Below, one piece after another: positions 27,041-35,523 of a stretch of 64,000 nt of DNA (position 1 is the first letter of the stretch; each line of letters begins with the position of its first letter). A program made the translations under genes and the position numbers. The notes below the pieces were generated by a model. It worked only from the letters and a program-made list of their open reading frames with translations. It was not told the DNA's origin and did no database searches. This DNA is from Wolbachia endosymbiont of Spodoptera picta. Lineage in GTDB: Bacteria > Pseudomonadota > Alphaproteobacteria > Rickettsiales > Anaplasmataceae. The stretch covers positions 1,240,001 to 1,304,000 of the forward strand of contig NZ_CP067976.1 in assembly GCF_018141665.1 (NCBI RefSeq), read 5' to 3'.

Positions 27041-27513
27041 TGACAGAGATCGCTAGTGTACACAGGCGCTTTTGCGCATATTTAATAGATGTAGCAATTT
27101 TATTAATTCCAACCTTACTAATTGTGTTGTCATTAGGGGATTTTCCATTAATTTTGCACCTGTCATACATGTGTATAAATTGTGGCTACTTTACATATTT
27201 TATATCTTCAACAGCTCAAGCAACTCCTGGTCAACAGTTAATGAATATATATACTATCACTTTAGATAGTTCTAAAATAGGTTTGAGCTTAGCATTTGAT
27301 CGCACTATCTCTCAGTTTTTCCTTCCTATGCTAAATAATTCAATTATCACCTTTATCAAACTTTTTCAAACATCAGTAAATGCTTTAAGTACACTAGAAG
27401 TGATTATAGTGATGCTTACCTTCAGTTGGTATTTAGTTGCTTGCTTCTCTCAGAGGAAACAGGCATTTCATGATGTGCTATTTGATACGATTGTTGTGAG
27501 AAAAATGAATTGA
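27040..27513 (+). CDS. RDD family membrane protein
   Basis: 157 residues, with the RRFCAYLIDVAILLIP start typical of RDD proteins (Arg, Asp, Asp in the first helix region), a ATPGQQLMNI segment between helices and a C-terminal RKQAFHDVLFDTIVV, also a family mark. The function is poorly known; transport is often supposed. ATG at 27040 is chosen since it overlaps the preceding stop; a GTG two codons earlier is possible. Confidence 0.85.
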   Translation: MTEIASVHRRFCAYLIDVAILLIPTLLIVLSLGDFPLILHLSYMCINCGYFTYFISSTAQATPGQQLMNIYTITLDSSKIGLSLAFDRTISQFFLPMLNNSIITFIKLFQTSVNALSTLEVIIVMLTFSWYLVACFSQRKQAFHDVLFDTIVVRKMN

Positions 27514-27566
27514 TGTTGCCTTGATTGTTATGTAGATTACATTGGTATATTAGCTAAAGAAAGGTT

Positions 27567-28043
27567 ATGAATAAAGAAATAGTAGAACATTTAAATAAAT
27601 TACTTACAAATGAGCTGACTTCTGTACGCCAGTATCTTTTGCATTCTGCGATTCTTAAAAATAGCGGAATCAATAAACTTGCAGAAAAGATGAGAAAGGA
27701 GCTTAATGAAGAACTTGAGCATGCAAATAGGCTGGCAGAAAGAATTTTACTGCTTAAGGGCATGCCAAATTTTCAAGATACAAATAAAATCTCAAAGTAT
27801 GAAGGAAAGTTCACAAAAGATACAATGCAGAAAATCTTAGAAGATAATTCTAACTTAGAAGAAGAAGGTATCAAGGGAATCAAAGAGGCAATTTCCGTTG
27901 CTGAAAAAGAAAAGGATTTCGTGAGTGTAATGTTATTAGAAGGACTACTGAAAAATGAGGAAGAGCACTTACATTGGATCAAAGAACAGATTGACCTTAT
28001 TGAGCTTATGGGTATTGAAAATTACTTGAGAACACAAATATAG
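27567..28043 (+). CDS. bfr: Bacterioferritin, heme ligand position changed
   Basis: A 158-residue bacterioferritin-like iron store. The diiron ferroxidase ligands are all present by alignment with E. coli Bfr: E16, E49, H52, E98, E131 and H134. The E. coli heme-binding Met52 aligns to Leu50 here (EELEHANRL versus EEMKHADRY), so the classic inter-subunit heme may not bind. Downstream it abuts the SURF1 gene (1-bp gap). Iron buffering is relevant in an intracellular, heme-using bacterium. Confidence 0.9.
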   Translation: MNKEIVEHLNKLLTNELTSVRQYLLHSAILKNSGINKLAEKMRKELNEELEHANRLAERILLLKGMPNFQDTNKISKYEGKFTKDTMQKILEDNSNLEEEGIKGIKEAISVAEKEKDFVSVMLLEGLLKNEEEHLHWIKEQIDLIELMGIENYLRTQI

Positions 28044-28044
28044 A

Positions 28045-28656
28045 GTGTTAAGAAAAACAGTATTTATTTTCATTATACCTTTTTTACTTCTTTTTTCACT
28101 CGGGTTATGGCAGTTATTTAGATTGAGCTGGAAGAATAATATTATCAAAAATATGGATCTTCCAGTTATTCATCTACTGCCTAGTGATAATCTTTCAAAG
28201 TTTAACTACAGAAACGTTAAAATCGACGGAATTTTAAGTGATATAGAACTATATGTTTTCGCAGGTCAACGTGGCTATCATGTGCTGTCTCCTATGTTGC
28301 TTATCAATGGACATTACATGTTAATAAATAAAGGAATAGTCAGAGAAAAAAAAGAAGAAAAAGCAAAAATTGAAAAAGTAGCTGCTGATGGCGTTTTGTA
28401 TTGTGATGGTAGCAAAAATTGGTTTATCAAAAATGATATTGCTTCAAATACATGGTTTACCCTAAGTACAGAAGAAATCTCCAATGATCTAGGTATTAAG
28501 CTAGAGAAATGTATATTGTGGCAAGATAATTTTGGTGGCAAATTGACTATACAGCCAATAAAGCATCTTGAATACGCAATTACTTGGTTTGCACTTTCCT
28601 TGATTTGGCTCATTATGTGCGTATTTTACTATAGGCAAAATATATATAAGTCGTAG
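28045..28656 (+). CDS. SURF1-family cytochrome oxidase assembly protein
   Basis: 203 residues with N-terminal (FIFIIPFLLLFSLGLWQL) and C-terminal (AITWFALSLIWLIMCVFYY) transmembrane helices enclosing a periplasmic domain, the SURF1 layout. The motif GLWQLxR at the end of the first helix and GYHVLSPM are characteristic. SURF1 helps insert heme a into the aa3 oxidase. The start is a GTG immediately after the bfr stop. The product is intact though its downstream neighbour is a rearrangement scar. Confidence 0.85.
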   Translation: MLRKTVFIFIIPFLLLFSLGLWQLFRLSWKNNIIKNMDLPVIHLLPSDNLSKFNYRNVKIDGILSDIELYVFAGQRGYHVLSPMLLINGHYMLINKGIVREKKEEKAKIEKVAADGVLYCDGSKNWFIKNDIASNTWFTLSTEEISNDLGIKLEKCILWQDNFGGKLTIQPIKHLEYAITWFALSLIWLIMCVFYYRQNIYKS

Positions 28657-28665
28657 AGATACAGT

Positions 28666-29664
28666 GTGGAAAAAGAAAAGCTACAAATAGAAAAAATGCA
28701 ACAAAGTGGAAGAAAATACTTATTACAAGGGTTAGTGATATGTCAGTGTTGCAAATCCGTTTATTATGGAATGAGTAATGCTAAGGGAGGAAGAAGTTAC
28801 TATCGTTGTCCTGGAAAACGTTTTGGTGAATGTAACAGCAAATCAATACTCGCAGATATACTAGAAGGGGTAGTATGGGAAGAAGTGAAGATGTTAAGAG
28901 GGCATATAACGAAGGAAAAGTGTGATTTATCAGAGGTAGATTGGGAGACTAAATTTAATATAATTAGAAAGTTAGTTCAGCGTATTGAAATTGATGATGA
29001 TAATGTACATATGGTGTTTCGATTAAAAGAACTCGCTCTCGAAAGACAAAAAGAAGATATTCAACCTTGTACCAGAATTATAAAGAATGTAGTGCTATCA
29101 AATGCAATAGGAATGCATAAAGTTAGCAATGCCCTGGCTGCAATATCAGTTGCAGTGAAACTTGGAATTAGTGATGAAGAGATTAAAAAAGGTCTTTTGG
29201 AATTTAAAGGAGTAGCAAGGAGATTTTCTTTAATTGCCGATATTAAAGGTGTTAAGTTAATTGAGGACTATGCTCATCATCCAAATGAAATACAAGCAAC
29301 CCTGGCAGCAGCACGTTTGACCACTAAAGGAAAGGTAACAGGAATTATCGAGCCGCTTCGTTTTGCTCGTATTCGTAATTTTTTTGATGAGTTCGTACGA
29401 ATTTTCATGATGTTTGATTATGTAATTCTCACTCCTGTCCATCCTCCAGAAGATAAGCCTATTCCTGGCTGTGGAATTGATGATATACAAAAAGCCTTGA
29501 TCAGTAATGGGTTTAATGATGTGAAGATGATGAATGATGCTTTACTCATTTCACATTTTATTAGTAATTCGACAAGTTCAGGAGATGTAGTATTATTTAT
29601 TGGTGCTGGTAGTAATATAGCTAAACTAGCGAAAGAAACTGCAAAGCTGCTGCTAGTAAAATAA
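28666..29664 (+). pseudogene. Chimera: serine recombinase C-terminal part fused to the C-terminal part of MurC
   Basis: A single 332-codon frame from a GTG at 28666 joins two unrelated pieces. Residues ~1-137 are the zinc-ribbon and C-terminal part of a large serine recombinase: CxxC at C26/C29, then C48 and C56, and SYYRCPG. Residues ~141-332 are MurC, the UDP-MurNAc-L-alanine ligase, from the end of its central domain (GMHKVSNALAAISVA) through the whole C-terminal domain (DYAHHPNEIQAT, EPLRFARIRN, FIGAGSNIAKLA). The MurC nucleotide-binding and ATP-binding parts and the recombinase catalytic domain are missing, so neither activity is expected. The usual PHRFTR appears as PLRFAR. It looks like a deletion or integration scar. 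Confidence 0.8.
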
Positions 29665-29699
29665 ACTTAAGCATTGGTGATTTATATGATAAAATTGTG

Positions 29700-29962
29700 T
29701 AGTAAAACTGGATTCCAGTGTCTAGGCAAACAACTGTACAGACATTGCGATATGGGGATAGCTTCCATTAAGAATGGTGTCATCCCAGTGCCCAGACACT
29801 GGGATCCAGAAGACTTAACTTTAAATAAGTGGCTGTATAATAAAAACTGGATTCCAGTGTCAAGCACTGGAATGACACCATCTGTTACTCAAATTATCTG
29901 TTTATCTGTAGGTTACAATGTTCGTACACTGAAATGTTACAGTGCTGGGGTGACATTTCCCG
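29700..29962 (+). repeat. Composite palindromic element between the MurC scar and eno
   Basis: Contains a first partial copy (ACTGGATTCCAGTGTC near 29706-29721), then a full ~180 bp composite (29779-29957) homologous to the element inside addB. It has three CAGTGnn palindrome units. The spanning 109-codon ORF (29674-30003) is a translation of repeat DNA and is not a gene. Confidence 0.85.
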
Positions 29963-29999
29963 AACGTGAACACAATTGTGAATCTAGTGGAGGTTTAGC

Positions 30000-31274
30000 A
30001 TGATGAAAAAGACGATCAGCAGTGTATTTGCAAGAGAAATTTTAGATAGCAGGGGTTACCCAACAATTGAGGTAGAAATAGAACTATGTGATGGAGCAAC
30101 AGGTAGAGCCGCTGTCCCTTCTGGGGCTTCGACCGGTAAACTAGAAGCATTGGAGCTGAGAGATCAAGATGAAAAAAGGTATTGTGGTAAAGGAGTGCTG
30201 AAAGCTGTTCAATCTGTAAGTGGAGTGATAGCAAATAAAATCATTGGCATGGATGCAGCAAACCAGAGTGCAATTGATAAAGTTTTAATTGAACTAGATG
30301 GAACAAAAAATAAATCTAAACTTGGAGCAAATACAACTTTGGGTGTGTCTCTTGCTGTTGCAAAAGCAGCAGCAAACAGCTTTAAAATGCCGTTATATAA
30401 GTATTTGGGAGTAGGGGAAGAGCAGATGCCAGTTCCGCTAATTAACGTCATTAATGGTGGAGTACATGCAGATAATAAACTCGATTTTCAAGAATTTATG
30501 ATTCTTCCGGTTGGTGCTGAAACTTTCAGTGAAGCAATCAGAATATCTGCAGAGGTATTTCATAACTTGCGCAGCATTCTTAAGAAAAAAGGTTATAGCA
30601 CAAACGTAGGAGATGAAGGTGGTTTTGCACCAAACATTGGAAGCACTGAAGAAGCTCTTAATTTGATAATTCAGGCTGTTGAATCTGCCGGTTATTCGAT
30701 GAAAAATCACTTTGCACTGGGTCTTGATGTTGCTGCATCTACTTTTTATGAAGATGGAGTTTATAAATTTGAAAACAGAGAACTCACTTCAGAGGAATTG
30801 GTTCAGTATTATTTTGACCTTGTAGGCAAATATCCAATAATTTCTATAGAAGATGCAATGAATGAAGACGACTATGAAGGTTGGAAATTACTTACTGTAA
30901 AACTTGGGAATAAAGTTCAATTGGTTGGAGATGATTTATTTGTTACAAATTGTGAACTAATAAGTAAAGGAATAGAGGAGAAAATGGCAAATGCTGTACT
31001 AATCAAGCCAAACCAGATAGGAACACTTACGGAAACTTTTGCTGCTATTGAAATGGCAAAATTAAATGGCTACAGGGCTATTATTTCTCACCGCTCAGGT
31101 GAAACAGAAGATACAACGATATCCCACATATCAGTTGCGTCGAATTGTGGGCAGATAAAGACTGGCTCGCTGTCGCGTTCTGATAGGCTTGCAAAGTATA
31201 ATGAATTAATGAGAATAGAAAGTTCATTAGGAGAAAATGCTAAATATTATCGCGGGTTGGCATGGATTTCATAG
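30000..31274 (+). CDS. eno: Enolase
   Basis: A 424-residue glycolytic/gluconeogenic enolase. Motifs: ASTGKLEALELRD, NVGDEGGFAPN, the metal ligands in GLDVAAS, SIEDAMNEDD and VGDDLFVTN, the catalytic Lys region LIKPNQIGTLTET and SHRSGETEDTTI. Two adjacent ATGs (30000 and 30003) are possible. The 3' end overlaps obg by 13 bp. Confidence 0.97.
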   Translation: MMKKTISSVFAREILDSRGYPTIEVEIELCDGATGRAAVPSGASTGKLEALELRDQDEKRYCGKGVLKAVQSVSGVIANKIIGMDAANQSAIDKVLIELDGTKNKSKLGANTTLGVSLAVAKAAANSFKMPLYKYLGVGEEQMPVPLINVINGGVHADNKLDFQEFMILPVGAETFSEAIRISAEVFHNLRSILKKKGYSTNVGDEGGFAPNIGSTEEALNLIIQAVESAGYSMKNHFALGLDVAASTFYEDGVYKFENRELTSEELVQYYFDLVGKYPIISIEDAMNEDDYEGWKLLTVKLGNKVQLVGDDLFVTNCELISKGIEEKMANAVLIKPNQIGTLTETFAAIEMAKLNGYRAIISHRSGETEDTTISHISVASNCGQIKTGSLSRSDRLAKYNELMRIESSLGENAKYYRGLAWIS

Positions 31275-32275
31275 ATGAAGTTAAATTATATTTAAAAGCA
31301 GGTGATGGTGGCGATGGCTGTGCTAGTTTTCGTCGAGAAAAATTCGTTGAATTTGGTGGCCCAAACGGTGGTAATGGGGGCAGGGGAGGAGACATAATTT
31401 TCATCAGTGATGCAAATCTCAACACTTTGCTTAATTTTCGTTGTCGAAGACATATTAAAGCGAGTAGTGGAAAAAGTGGTACGAGTAGAGATAAATCTGG
31501 CACAGCAGGAAAAGATATTATACTTAAAGTTCCAGTTGGTACACAAATAATCGATGAAGAAAGTGAGGAAATAATAGTAGATCTTGATAAACCTGACATG
31601 GAATTTCAAGTAGTGAAAGGTGGAAAAGGTGGGCTTGGAAATACTAACTTTAAATCTGCTACTAATAGGGCACCAAGACATTTTACCCATGGTCAGCCCG
31701 GCGAAGAAAGAAATATAATATTGAAGCTAAAAGTTTTATCTGATGTTGGCATTATTGGTATGCCAAATGTAGGTAAATCTAAATTTTTAACCCGCTGCTC
31801 GAATTCTGATACGAAAGTAGGCGATTATGAATTTACTACTATAAGACCACATTTAGGTGTAGCAAAAGTGGATTATAGCGAAATTGTGATAGCAGATATT
31901 CCTGGAATAATCGCTGATGCTCATCTTGGAGTTGGGCTCGGACACAAATTTTTAAGGCACATAGAAAGGTGCAAAATTTTACTGCATTTAATTGATGTAA
32001 CGCGCGATGACATTATTTCAGCTTATAATTGTACACATAATGAACTGAAGCTTTACAATAGCGATCTTATTGAAAAAGAGGAAATTGTAGTGTTAAATAA
32101 ATGTGACTTATTGGAAGAAACAGAAATCCTTGAGAAAAGGAATCACCTAGCCGGTTTTCTTGATAGAGAAGTACTGTGCTTATCAATCGACGATGATTTA
32201 CAGCCCATCTTGAGATTATTAAACGAGAAAGTGAAAACTAAGGAAATTGATGTATATGATCCTTTTAAGATGTGA
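31262..32275 (+). CDS. obg: GTPase Obg
   Basis: 337 residues. The glycine-rich Obg fold (GDGGDGCASFRREKFV, GGPNGGNGGRGGDII) fills residues ~1-157; the G domain follows with G1 GMPNVGKSKFL about residue 166, G3 DIPGII and G4 NKCDLL. Obg binds the 50S subunit and links GTP levels to ribosome assembly and stress. Normal length for a short-type Obg. The start lies within eno. Confidence 0.96.
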   Translation: MDFIDEVKLYLKAGDGGDGCASFRREKFVEFGGPNGGNGGRGGDIIFISDANLNTLLNFRCRRHIKASSGKSGTSRDKSGTAGKDIILKVPVGTQIIDEESEEIIVDLDKPDMEFQVVKGGKGGLGNTNFKSATNRAPRHFTHGQPGEERNIILKLKVLSDVGIIGMPNVGKSKFLTRCSNSDTKVGDYEFTTIRPHLGVAKVDYSEIVIADIPGIIADAHLGVGLGHKFLRHIERCKILLHLIDVTRDDIISAYNCTHNELKLYNSDLIEKEEIVVLNKCDLLEETEILEKRNHLAGFLDREVLCLSIDDDLQPILRLLNEKVKTKEIDVYDPFKM

Positions 32276-32727
32276 ATTTTTTATTTGACAATCAAAGTCT
32301 GGGTTCCAGTGGGTAATTTTCCACAGTTGTCTGCATTTTTTGTTCCACAACTTATCTTTTTTTCGGCTTGTGCCATTTCTCACACTGTCTCTTGCTTTCT
32401 TGAATTCAGAAATTCAATAGCTACAAAAGCATTTGAGTAGTTTTTTGTTAAGAATTAGGCATAGAATCCCCCATATTTATTAATAAAGAACAGAAAAAAT
32501 GTAACGCACATACGACAGAGATTAAGCATATGTGTGCACCCATTTGCGCTGAAGAAGATACGCTACATTCTTTACTGAGTTTGATTATTTGATAAAAAAG
32601 TCTGCAGACGAAGATAGATTTTGAGCTCTAAAAATACCTCTACTTTGATTATACTAAGATTAGATAAATAGGCGAAGTAATTTTTATATTAATTTTTTAG
32701 CTTACAACCGATTTTACGTTCAACAAC
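32276..32727. other. Gene-free stretch before ssrA
   Basis: About 450 bp. It holds a partial palindromic repeat (GGGTTCCAGTGGG at 32301-32313) and two TCCACA-like words near 32319-32350. No supported gene is seen. Confidence 0.4.
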
Positions 32728-32756
32728 TTGACATTTATTCAATACTACTGTATAAT
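32728..32756 (+). promoter_or_regulatory. Consensus sigma70 promoter of ssrA
   Basis: TTGACA (32728-32733), a 17-bp spacer and TATAAT (32751-32756): a perfect sigma70 promoter. It implies transcription starting around 32763 and a high expression level, as expected for tmRNA. This is the only perfect promoter I found in the window. Confidence 0.8.
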
Positions 32757-32762
32757 AAAGAT

Positions 32763-33062
32763 GTGCATTTTTTGTACTATGGCAATAAAATTACCTTGTA
32801 ATAGGTGTATTGGACCCGAGGGCAGTACTCGGCGCCTCCACCATATTTTTTGATTGATACGGGGGCGAGTAAGGATCGACATGCATAGTAAAGATGGTAG
32901 CTTTGCTCGGTTAGATACCACCGCTAAGAGTTCACAATTTAGATGCAAACGATAACTTTGCTGCTGAAGACAATGTTGCATTAGCTGCTTAATTTAGGCA
33001 CTATAACTTCATTGCTATAAGCACGGTTTAGGGAACGCCGGGTAACAGAAGTTTCCCCAAAC
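32763..33062 (+). ncRNA. ssrA: Transfer-messenger RNA, permuted two-piece form
   Basis: The circularly permuted alphaproteobacterial layout is clear: the acceptor piece comes first and ends CGCCTCCACCA at 32843; a short intervening loop (32844-32860) follows; the coding piece starts GGGGGCGAGTAAGG at 32861. GGGGGCG pairs with CGCCTCC to form the tRNA-like acceptor stem. The tag reading frame lies at 32945-32992. A hairpin (33026-33036 with 33051-33062) closes the 3' end. The RNA rescues stalled ribosomes and marks the peptide for proteolysis. The precursor's 5' end is estimated from the promoter, and mature ends are not exact. Confidence 0.9.
32945..32992 (+). other. tmRNA proteolysis tag reading frame
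   Basis: GCA AAC GAT ... GCT GCT TAA encodes ANDNFAAEDNVALAA, with the AND start and ALAA end shared by known ssrA tags. The C-terminal LAA is read by ClpXP, and the AND part by SspB, whose gene follows. Confidence 0.9.
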
Positions 33063-33075
33063 ATGTAAGGGTTAT

Positions 33076-33504
33076 ATGGATAAAACAGATTATCAGAAGT
33101 CGCTTAGTCATGCTAAATTTCAAGTTATCAAAAAGGCTCTAGATACTATATTAGATAATGTTTTTACTCCTCACTTAGAGATACTGTTTTTTACTCGATT
33201 TAATGGTGTTGCCATACCAGACTACTTGAAAGAATCATATCCTACTCAAATGCTTATTATATTACAGCACCAATTTTATAGTCTAAAAGTTTTTGAGGAT
33301 AAGTTTAGTGTCAGTTTGAGCTTTCTTGGAAAACAAGAACAAGTCACTGTACCGTTTTTTGCTATTAGTGAGTTTCATGATAAAATTTCAGGAGATACTT
33401 TAGTATTTAGCGTTGATTCTGATAAAGAATATGAAAGTGAGAAATGTGCTGAAAAGTCATCAAATGGTAGTATTATATCTATAGATCAACTTTACGATAA
33501 GTAG
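33076..33504 (+). CDS. sspB: SspB-family ClpXP adaptor
   Basis: 142 residues resembling the alphaproteobacterial SspB. The core LEILFFTRFNGVAIPDYLKESYPTQM, LQHQFYSL and VPFFAISEFHD matches the peptide-binding fold, and a short acidic and polar tail follows. SspB tethers ssrA-tagged proteins to ClpX. The gene lies only ~14 bp after the ssrA 3' hairpin, so adaptor and tag gene are neighbours, possibly sharing the strong ssrA promoter by read-through. Confidence 0.87.
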   Translation: MDKTDYQKSLSHAKFQVIKKALDTILDNVFTPHLEILFFTRFNGVAIPDYLKESYPTQMLIILQHQFYSLKVFEDKFSVSLSFLGKQEQVTVPFFAISEFHDKISGDTLVFSVDSDKEYESEKCAEKSSNGSIISIDQLYDK

Positions 33505-33996
33505 TTTTATAATATCAATTAAAAGAAGTGATCTCATTAAGTAATGGGTAATTAAAATAAGGAAAATGGTTCTGAATACTTATCTTGTCATATAGATATC
33601 CATTCAGGTGTATGGCTAATGTGCAAATATTTAAACCAGTGCTTTCTTTCTTGTTATGCAAGTAGCTGATGCTGGTTCCTTTGTAATGGCGTTATCTCAG
33701 TGCTCAGACACAGAATTGTATGAACATTCGTTTGTGAAAGCAGTGTGTTAAATATTATAGCAGGTTTTGCCTCAAACACAAAGGTATCAAGCACTGGCAT
33801 GATAACGTCTATTTCTGTGATTGTCTTATCTATCTTATTTTGCCACTCTGCTGAACAGATACTTATATTGTATACATCTCTCCGTTAACTTATCAATAAG
33901 TTTTTTATCCACGTGGAATCAAAGATTACAATATCTTGTTAAATTTTAATATTTTATGTCATACTTAGTATATTATTAAAATATTAGGTAGCAGTA
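33505..33996. other. Gene-free stretch with worn palindromic repeats
   Basis: About 490 bp. A degraded repeat pair lies around 33689-33720 and 33788-33810 (AGTGCTCAGACAC, TATCAAGCACTGGCATGATAAC). No gene supported. Confidence 0.5.
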
Positions 33997-35196
33997 ATGT
34001 CAACATATATAAAAGAGTACGTCAACGATATTTGTGGATCGCAAATATCAAAAATTCATCTTCTTAAGGAAGACAAGGTCAGAGTCTTTTTCAAAAATGA
34101 TAATGGAAAAACTTTTGATCGAACTTTCTCAAAAAGAGATATTGCAGAATTTTTAAACCAAACTATTGAAACTGAAGACTTTGTTATCACGCAAGATATA
34201 GAGAATAGCATTGCTTGTAATATAAAAGGAATTTATAAAGACAGCAAAGGGAAATATCACTACACAGAAATAATATCATATACTCAGGTAAAGTTGGCTT
34301 ATGAAGAGTATACACAAAAATTTAAGAGAGAAGATGGTATCATGTTCAAATTAAATCGACATATTTCCACAGCCATAGGGAATATGCCAACATTGAGTGG
34401 ATGGTATAAAAAAATTCTAGGCTTTAATCCTAGAAACGGATTATGTAACCCATTAAGTAACTTAATTGTTTCTATGAAGCTAGAAAGTAGAGAAGACTTT
34501 TTAAGCTTTTTTAATAGACTAAATAACGAAATAACCGAGCAAGATATTATAGATTACCTTAATGGCAAGGAAGAAAAAGAACGGCAGTTACATTTGATAC
34601 TAGTTCTATCGGAGTGCTTACCTATTTTGTGTTTTTATGATGCTAAAAAGAGTAAAAAATTTGTTTTCTCTGACAACATCTTGCTAAATAAACAAAAATT
34701 TTTCTTTGATCCTAAAACAAAAAAACAAGCTTCCATTTCTCAAGAGCAACTTGAGCATGCATTAGATAACACAAAATCAGAGCATTATATAATGTTTAGC
34801 TGCCGCCGCAGTTATTATTATAAAGATGAAAAGCTCAGTAAAGATGGGCATGCTATGCTAATATATAAGGGAGAAAATAGTAGGTACATATTTTTTGACG
34901 CTAATATTGGAGTGGTTGGTTTTTGTTCTAAAACAGGCATTGCGCAATTAGAACTAAATGATGTGCTTGATTTGATAAACCTTGCCATCTGGTATTATTC
35001 AGCCAGTGGATATTTTAGAGAGCAAGTTCCACATAGCTGTGACACATTAATTTTGCTTCGAGATGTAACATTGGCGCTGCAGGAAGTTGAAGAATTTTAC
35101 AGTAGAGGGAATCCAAGGCAGCAAATAGTGGACATCTCTGTTGATAAACAGACTAATCAGTTATTGTTTGCACCTATTTATTATTGTGGGGCTTGA
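33997..35196 (+). CDS. Candidate C58-like (YopT-type) cysteine protease
   Basis: A 399-residue protein with no confident family name. Three segments fit the papain-like C58 fold (YopT, AvrPphB): RNGLCNPLSNLIV with Cys150, KDGHAMLIY with His285, and RYIFFDANIGVVGF with Asp301. The His-Asp spacing of 16 is the same as in YopT, and the FFDxNxG motif after it is typical. The ~150-residue N-terminal part has no recognised domain, and no signal peptide or membrane helix is seen, which would suit a secretion-system effector. Candidate only: the Cys-to-His gap is a little longer than YopT's. Start ATG has AGGTAG at the usual distance. Confidence 0.55.
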   Translation: MSTYIKEYVNDICGSQISKIHLLKEDKVRVFFKNDNGKTFDRTFSKRDIAEFLNQTIETEDFVITQDIENSIACNIKGIYKDSKGKYHYTEIISYTQVKLAYEEYTQKFKREDGIMFKLNRHISTAIGNMPTLSGWYKKILGFNPRNGLCNPLSNLIVSMKLESREDFLSFFNRLNNEITEQDIIDYLNGKEEKERQLHLILVLSECLPILCFYDAKKSKKFVFSDNILLNKQKFFFDPKTKKQASISQEQLEHALDNTKSEHYIMFSCRRSYYYKDEKLSKDGHAMLIYKGENSRYIFFDANIGVVGFCSKTGIAQLELNDVLDLINLAIWYYSASGYFREQVPHSCDTLILLRDVTLALQEVEEFYSRGNPRQQIVDISVDKQTNQLLFAPIYYCGA

Positions 35197-35244
35197 TTTT
35201 ATATCTATCACTACACATAATAGGTTTTAGTATAAATTAGTAAT

Positions 35245-35523
35245 ATGCATCCAATCATATACTTACTTAACCTGCTACTAGATCTTTACAGCTTCATTCT
35301 AATATGCTCAGTTGTTTTCGATTTGTTGGTTAAATTGAATGTGGTTAACATGTATAATGAGATTGTAAGCAGCATAATGCAAACTTTAAACAGACTCACT
35401 TATCCTCCACTAAAGGTTATCAGAAGGTATATACAACCATTCAATGGATTAGATTTATCCGTGATGATATTGATAATAGCAATTCACTTTGTAAAATATA
35501 CAATTACTTATTACTTTAAGTAG
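35245..35523 (+). CDS. YggT family membrane protein
   Basis: 92 residues with two hydrophobic helices and, between them, the YggT mark LTYPPLKVIRRYIQPFNGLDLSVM (consensus tEPlLrpiRrilPpiggiDlSpi). Small inner-membrane protein implicated in osmotic stress or division in other bacteria. Its stop is adjacent to the ftsK ATG, so they form an operon. Confidence 0.88.
   Translation: MHPIIYLLNLLLDLYSFILICSVVFDLLVKLNVVNMYNEIVSSIMQTLNRLTYPPLKVIRRYIQPFNGLDLSVMILIIAIHFVKYTITYYFK

Noticed and set aside
29674..30003. A 109-codon ORF just before eno
   Set aside because: Its sequence is the composite palindromic element; it has no independent gene features.
32310..32355. TCCACA-like words suggesting a replication origin
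   Set aside because: Only two poor DnaA-box-like words, no AT-rich array or dnaA-type neighbours; another lone word occurs at 33908.
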